Of a stretch of 64,000 nt of DNA, positions 60,556 through 64,000 are shown piece by piece. Numbering within the stretch: position 1 is the stretch's first letter; the number at the start of each line of letters is the position of its first letter. The notes under the pieces were generated by a model. It had not been told where the DNA came from, did not search any database, and saw only the letters and a program-made list of their open reading frames with translations. Made by a program: the position numbers and the translations under genes. The stretch comes from Chitinophagaceae bacterium PMP191F (GTDB lineage: Bacteria; Bacteroidota; Bacteroidia; Chitinophagales; Chitinophagaceae), in assembly GCA_001302245.1 (NCBI GenBank), contig LGYU01000004.1:62001-126000 (forward strand), in the 5' to 3' direction.

Positions 60556-62484
60556 TTAATGCATGATCACCAGCTTTTGCATCACCTTAATAATGTCTGT
60601 TTCAAACGAACAATAGTACACGCCAGCAGGCAGATCCATTACACCAGGTAATGTAATGGCATGCGAACCTGCCACAAATTTTCGGTTGGTTACAGGAGAT
60701 GCCACCCATTTGCCTTCTGTATTATACACTTTTACACTTACTGGCGCATTTGTTTTTAATGTAAACCGCAACGTTGGATTTACTGATGCAGGATTAGGAA
60801 ACACACTGACAGCAAACTCTTTTTCAGCAGGAGGTCTTGTTGTAGTAGTTGTATCAATAGGTAAAGGCTGAAGATTGTCATTTAAAAATACAGGCGCGCC
60901 TGTCAATGCAACATTTATACTCTGGATAGTAGCCGATGCGCCTGTAGCAGAGTAGTTCCACTCTTTGCGATACATCCATGGAGATACATTTACAGCAGCA
61001 GGGAAAGAATACGTTGCACTGGCCGCCTCTGTTTGATCAACAGTCGTCCTCGCCCACAATACATAGGTATAATTACCCTGACCATCATAAAAAGCACCAC
61101 CTCCTATATTTGCAGGAAGCTGCAAGGCATTTGTTCTTACAGAATCATAACGCCAGTGTAACAGCAGGTCCGACGTGGTTTTATAGCTGATACCTTCATC
61201 GGTATATTGTTGTTTGTACAATCCTCCATTGGTAGCAGGCCCAATACCTTCCAGTTTTTTATACAATCCCATCAGTGCAAACGGATCTGTTGCACCGGTC
61301 TCATCCTGTGCATTTCCCAATACAAACATATATGCCTGGAGAATGCCATTCTTTTGAGCATTCACCAACGCTTTGATCATGTAGTTGCGTTGCGCTTCTG
61401 CTGATCCTATCATATTATCGAACGACTGGCTGGGAATATTAAACTCAGTGCAGATAAACAGTTTTTTAGGATAGGTACTTCCATTATAACCGTGTAAGAT
61501 CAATACAGAATCAAAGCGGTTCTTTAAATTAATATAAGCATCTGCAGCAGCATCTGAATGACGCCAGAAAGCAAATCCGCCAATATTATTATCCCATGTT
61601 TTCAGATCGTACATAGGATAACTGTGAAAACTTAAAACATCAAAATATGCCCCTCCTTGCAAAGGATAATCTGCAGTAACACTGCCATCAACAGGATTAT
61701 CTGTATTACGCAGTAATGCATCCAGGAAACTGGCATAACCCAATCCGCCGGGAGCAACATAGGCTGTGGGGTCAACATACTTTATAACCTCATAGCTTAT
61801 GCGCAACATGTGTATATACATGTAAATGGGAATTTTCATATTGGTCAGTTCGCATGGAGATGGATTATTTTCCCACCAGTTGTCTGGCATACCCGGATCT
61901 TTCCATGCATTACCCGACCATGAAAAATCAGGTTCATTGACAATTTCCCAGAACTTTACATATGATTTATACCTGGTAACTGTTTTGTATACATATAATG
62001 CATAATAATTATTTTCATTTACAGGCGTACCATTGGCACCACCATCCCAAATGGGTTCATACATGTTTTTAAACATCAGCGATTCATCCGAGCAGCCACC
62101 ATACCTGGTATTGTCACGATGACTTTCAGAAGGAGAATTGAGCATTACGGTATTATCCAGCACGCCCAGCGAAGCATAATGATTAAATTCATTAATACGT
62201 ATATCATACCCGTAAAATTCCATGAAATACTCAGGCAGTGGAGGTCTGAAGGTTTTGGAACCAGCGCCTTTTACACCTTTTGAAGGATTTCCTGCGGCAA
62301 TATCAGCAATGCTTTTATCATCCCACGAAGTTCCATAATAGCCGCCATTGGTACCATACATAAAGTACCCGGTGTAAGCAGGTACACGACCTGCGTCATT
62401 TGCAGTAAAATTGATTTGTGAAAATAAAGCAGTTACATGCAGGCACAGCAATGCAGCAACACCTGACCACCAGAGATTTTTCAT
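60556..62484 (-). CDS. Type IX-sorted glycoside hydrolase-like protein (clan A-like)
   Basis: A 642-aa exported protein with signal peptide (MKNLWWSGVAALLCLHVTAL, then FSQ). The catalytic region resembles a clan A (beta/alpha)8 glycosidase: FWEIVNEPDFSW holds the likely acid/base Glu (E184), and KKLFICTEFNIPSQSF the likely nucleophile Glu (E347), with the FHSYPMYD strand between. A domain near residues 430-540 and a Thr/Pro linker (DTTTTTRPP) lead to a C-terminal type IX sorting domain (FAVSVFPNPASVNPTLRFTL ... MQKLVIMH). The GH family and substrate are unassigned. No polysaccharide-utilisation genes flank it. Confidence 0.85.
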   Translation of the reverse strand: MKNLWWSGVAALLCLHVTALFSQINFTANDAGRVPAYTGYFMYGTNGGYYGTSWDDKSIADIAAGNPSKGVKGAGSKTFRPPLPEYFMEFYGYDIRINEFNHYASLGVLDNTVMLNSPSESHRDNTRYGGCSDESLMFKNMYEPIWDGGANGTPVNENNYYALYVYKTVTRYKSYVKFWEIVNEPDFSWSGNAWKDPGMPDNWWENNPSPCELTNMKIPIYMYIHMLRISYEVIKYVDPTAYVAPGGLGYASFLDALLRNTDNPVDGSVTADYPLQGGAYFDVLSFHSYPMYDLKTWDNNIGGFAFWRHSDAAADAYINLKNRFDSVLILHGYNGSTYPKKLFICTEFNIPSQSFDNMIGSAEAQRNYMIKALVNAQKNGILQAYMFVLGNAQDETGATDPFALMGLYKKLEGIGPATNGGLYKQQYTDEGISYKTTSDLLLHWRYDSVRTNALQLPANIGGGAFYDGQGNYTYVLWARTTVDQTEAASATYSFPAAVNVSPWMYRKEWNYSATGASATIQSINVALTGAPVFLNDNLQPLPIDTTTTTRPPAEKEFAVSVFPNPASVNPTLRFTLKTNAPVSVKVYNTEGKWVASPVTNRKFVAGSHAITLPGVMDLPAGVYYCSFETDIIKVMQKLVIMH

Positions 62485-62915
62485 AGATTATTACGCATTG
62501 TATTTATAGGGCCTGCAATCGGATGGTAATTTCAGTTACCGGTTACTACGAGATAACACTTGTGATGAAGCATTTATTAAAACAGAATATCCTTTCCTTT
62601 ATCTTATTATTATGCTGCTGTTATTAAAACCAGCTCCTGCAATTACAATAGCATGAAATACTAACAATTATTCTGCCAAAATACAGTTGCAACAATCATT
62701 TCAGCAGATAAAACAGACCACTAAGAATAAAGTACTAGACAACGTACGTGGAAAGAAAGACTAATACGACAAGAGGTATCCATACTTTTACGACACACAC
62801 TATGTCCGGTTACAAACTGTAGCGAAACGTCAGTTGTAAAAAACACGTGAAGTAACCACACGCGCACAACAAAATATCATTTACCACGTTGCCGGTAACT
62901 GTATGCGTAACAATA
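62485..62915. other. Long intergenic region without recognised genes
   Basis: About 430 bp between the GH-like gene and idi. It has many stop codons in all frames, no strong hairpin with T run and no recognised RNA. It probably contains the promoter of the minus-strand GH gene. Confidence 0.6.
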
Positions 62916-63476
62916 TTACAAGGTACCTGAAGAAAGCGAAGCCGCTGTAGCGGCATTTTCACGGGCCCATGCAGCCACTTTAGGAAAGGCAAGATGAAAC
63001 CATGCAGTATATTTCTGAGGATGTGAAAGAAGCGATTCTTCTATATCGTACAACGGTTTATAGCAATAGTCCTTTACTTCTTCTGCATCAGGCATAATGA
63101 TGCCATCGTACCAGCCAACAAATACATGATCAAATTCGTGCTCTGATAAACCGTTTTCAAAATCGGATTTATATACAAAATCGAACACTTTGTGCAACTC
63201 TGTTGTGAAACCCATTTCTTCCAATAGCCGGCTGGTAGCGGCCTGTAGAGGTGTTTCATCAGGCAGCGGATGACTGCAACAGGCGTTTGTCCACAAACCT
63301 GCACTATGATACTTCTGTAATGCGCGTTGCTGCAGCAGCATTTCTCCTTTACGGTTAAAAATAAATATGCTGAAAGCACGATGCAGTAATGCTTTGCGAT
63401 GTGCTTCCATTTTTTCCATCACACCTACCACTTCGTCCTGTTCATTTACCAATACAACCTGCAGCCTTTTGTTCAT
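62916..63476 (-). CDS. idi: Isopentenyl-diphosphate delta-isomerase, type I
   Basis: A Nudix-fold isomerase that interconverts isopentenyl and dimethylallyl diphosphate for isoprenoids. The 186-aa protein shows the family landmarks LVNEQDEVVGVMEKMEAHRK, LLHRAFSIFIFNRKGEMLLQ and WTNACCSHPLPDETPLQAAT (with the catalytic Cys), and TSRLLEEMGFTTELHKV for the Nudix-like helix; a late EHEFDHVFVGWYDG carries catalytic residues. It is a single gene; no other isoprenoid gene is nearby. Confidence 0.95.
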   Translation of the reverse strand: MNKRLQVVLVNEQDEVVGVMEKMEAHRKALLHRAFSIFIFNRKGEMLLQQRALQKYHSAGLWTNACCSHPLPDETPLQAATSRLLEEMGFTTELHKVFDFVYKSDFENGLSEHEFDHVFVGWYDGIIMPDAEEVKDYCYKPLYDIEESLLSHPQKYTAWFHLAFPKVAAWARENAATAASLSSGTL

Positions 63477-63829
63477 AATGCAGTATTACTAGAATTAAGA
63501 AAACCTGATACCTGGCTTTTTCCGGGAACAACTTCAATGTTGCCAGTGCTGTAATAATTCCGGAAAAATCCCGCTATTATTACAATTTACTGTTTTTAAA
63601 ATATAACGGTCATTTTTTATACGTAAAAAATCAGCGGCATGTTCTTTTTAATTGATTCTTATACAAGTGCATACAAAATGATCTTTTTTATTACCTGATA
63701 AAAAGCCCGCTTACCATCACTTTTTTAATTTCCGGTTCTGAAGTTGCATCATCACTTTGCAGGCTGAAGCCAACAGATATAACAGTATTCAATACACGCT
63801 TTAGTGCCGGCCACAATTTTACATACAAA

Positions 63830-63864
63830 TACAAAAAAATAGTGTGCTGTTATGCACACTATTT
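63830..63864 (-). terminator. Terminator-like hairpin near the right edge
   Basis: The 11-bp stem AAATAGTGTGC (63837-63847) / GCACACTATTT (63854-63864) has a 6-nt loop, and on the minus strand the tail is a T run. It lies 22 bp after the stop of the 26-codon minus-strand ORF. Confidence 0.65.
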
Positions 63865-63885
63865 GACAAATATCATCAGTGGATC

Positions 63886-63966
63886 TTACAGATCCTGCGA
63901 AGGGTAAGGAATAAAACCAATGCCACCGGAATTACTCAAACACCATTTACCTTCTGCACATGGCAT
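63886..63966 (-). CDS. Possible 26-residue ORF before the right-edge terminator
   Basis: The ATG at 63966 to TAA at 63886 gives a 26-aa peptide beginning MPCAEGKWCLSNSGG and ending IPYPSQDL. It is followed by a good terminator. A second short frame (MTDSELVYNAMCRR) overlaps its start, so a single gene broken by a frameshift is another reading. Function unknown. Confidence 0.25.
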   Translation of the reverse strand: MPCAEGKWCLSNSGGIGFIPYPSQDL

Positions 63967-64000
63967 TATAAACTAATTCGCTGTCAGTCATTTATTACCC

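Larger units (their letters stand above)
63477..64000. other. Right-edge region with minor minus-strand frames
   Basis: No confident gene. On the minus strand a frame with natural-looking codon use ends at 63691 (up to about 63849, including LWPALKRVLNTVISVGFSLQ), but it has no ATG before TAA. A 26-codon ORF (63886-63966) precedes a hairpin with a T run. These may be remnants of a gene or a small transcript that begins off the right edge. Confidence 0.3.

Noticed and set aside
1-64000. CRISPR arrays, insertion sequences or prophage genes
   Set aside because: No short direct repeats with regular spacers, no transposase, integrase or phage structural genes, and the tRNA-Arg gene shows no duplicated 3' end as an attachment site.

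Overview
The window looks like chromosomal DNA of a Bacteroidota bacterium, most likely from the Chitinophagaceae or a close relative. The evidence is a complete gldK-gldL-gldM-gldN block (type IX secretion and gliding core), two exported proteins with type IX C-terminal sorting domains, STN- and carboxypeptidase-like TonB-dependent receptors, a FecI/FecR pair with a DUF4974-type tail, a DUF4249 lipoprotein, few Shine-Dalgarno sequences and several promoters with a TAnnTTTG -7 box. Genus and species cannot be fixed from the sequence. I saw no rRNA, CRISPR array, insertion sequence or prophage.

Layout. 0.35-13 kb is housekeeping: tryptophan dioxygenase, purD, two unrelated peptide transporters (POT and OPT families), apaG, isocitrate dehydrogenase, an eIF1/SUI1-like factor, nadC and gpmI. 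13-15.2 kb holds an ECF sigma factor, a coupled 22-codon ORF and a membrane-anchored beta-barrel protein. 15.3-17.8 kb is a lipoprotein plus uvrC. 18-23 kb is gldKLMN on the minus strand. 23-30.4 kb carries a thioredoxin-domain protein and a haem and envelope group (hemD, a DUF4271 protein, a BamA-like protein, hemW). 30.5-38.4 kb is mixed: an exported hydrolase, gpsA, an efflux adaptor and TolC pair without its pump, a PLP enzyme and an amino-acid permease.

38.5-46.6 kb is a vitamin B12 region. A TonB-dependent receptor is followed by a cobalamin riboswitch, a DUF6580-type membrane protein, a BtuF-like corrinoid binder without a signal peptide, a small Cys-rich protein, cobU, a PP-loop ATP pyrophosphatase, cobT, cobS and cobC. 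Together these give corrinoid salvage and nucleotide-loop assembly rather than de novo synthesis. 46.7-50.7 kb carries a MarC protein, tRNA-Arg(CCG), a type IX-sorted protein with a secreted partner, and an NdpA-like nucleoid protein.

51-60.2 kb is a surface module. An exported protein, an STN-TonB receptor, a DUF4249 lipoprotein and an 86-kDa-class MG2/plug-like protein form a plus-strand operon that converges on a minus-strand sigma/FecR pair across a strong shared terminator. The last part holds a type IX-sorted clan-A glycosidase-like protein, an isopentenyl-diphosphate isomerase and a poorly resolved right edge.

The most interesting parts are the B12 operon (orphan signal-peptide ORF after the riboswitch, PP-loop enzyme, leaderless BtuF), the sigma/sORF/IM-anchored barrel unit, and the STN-receptor/DUF4249/MG2 module with its convergent FecI/FecR.
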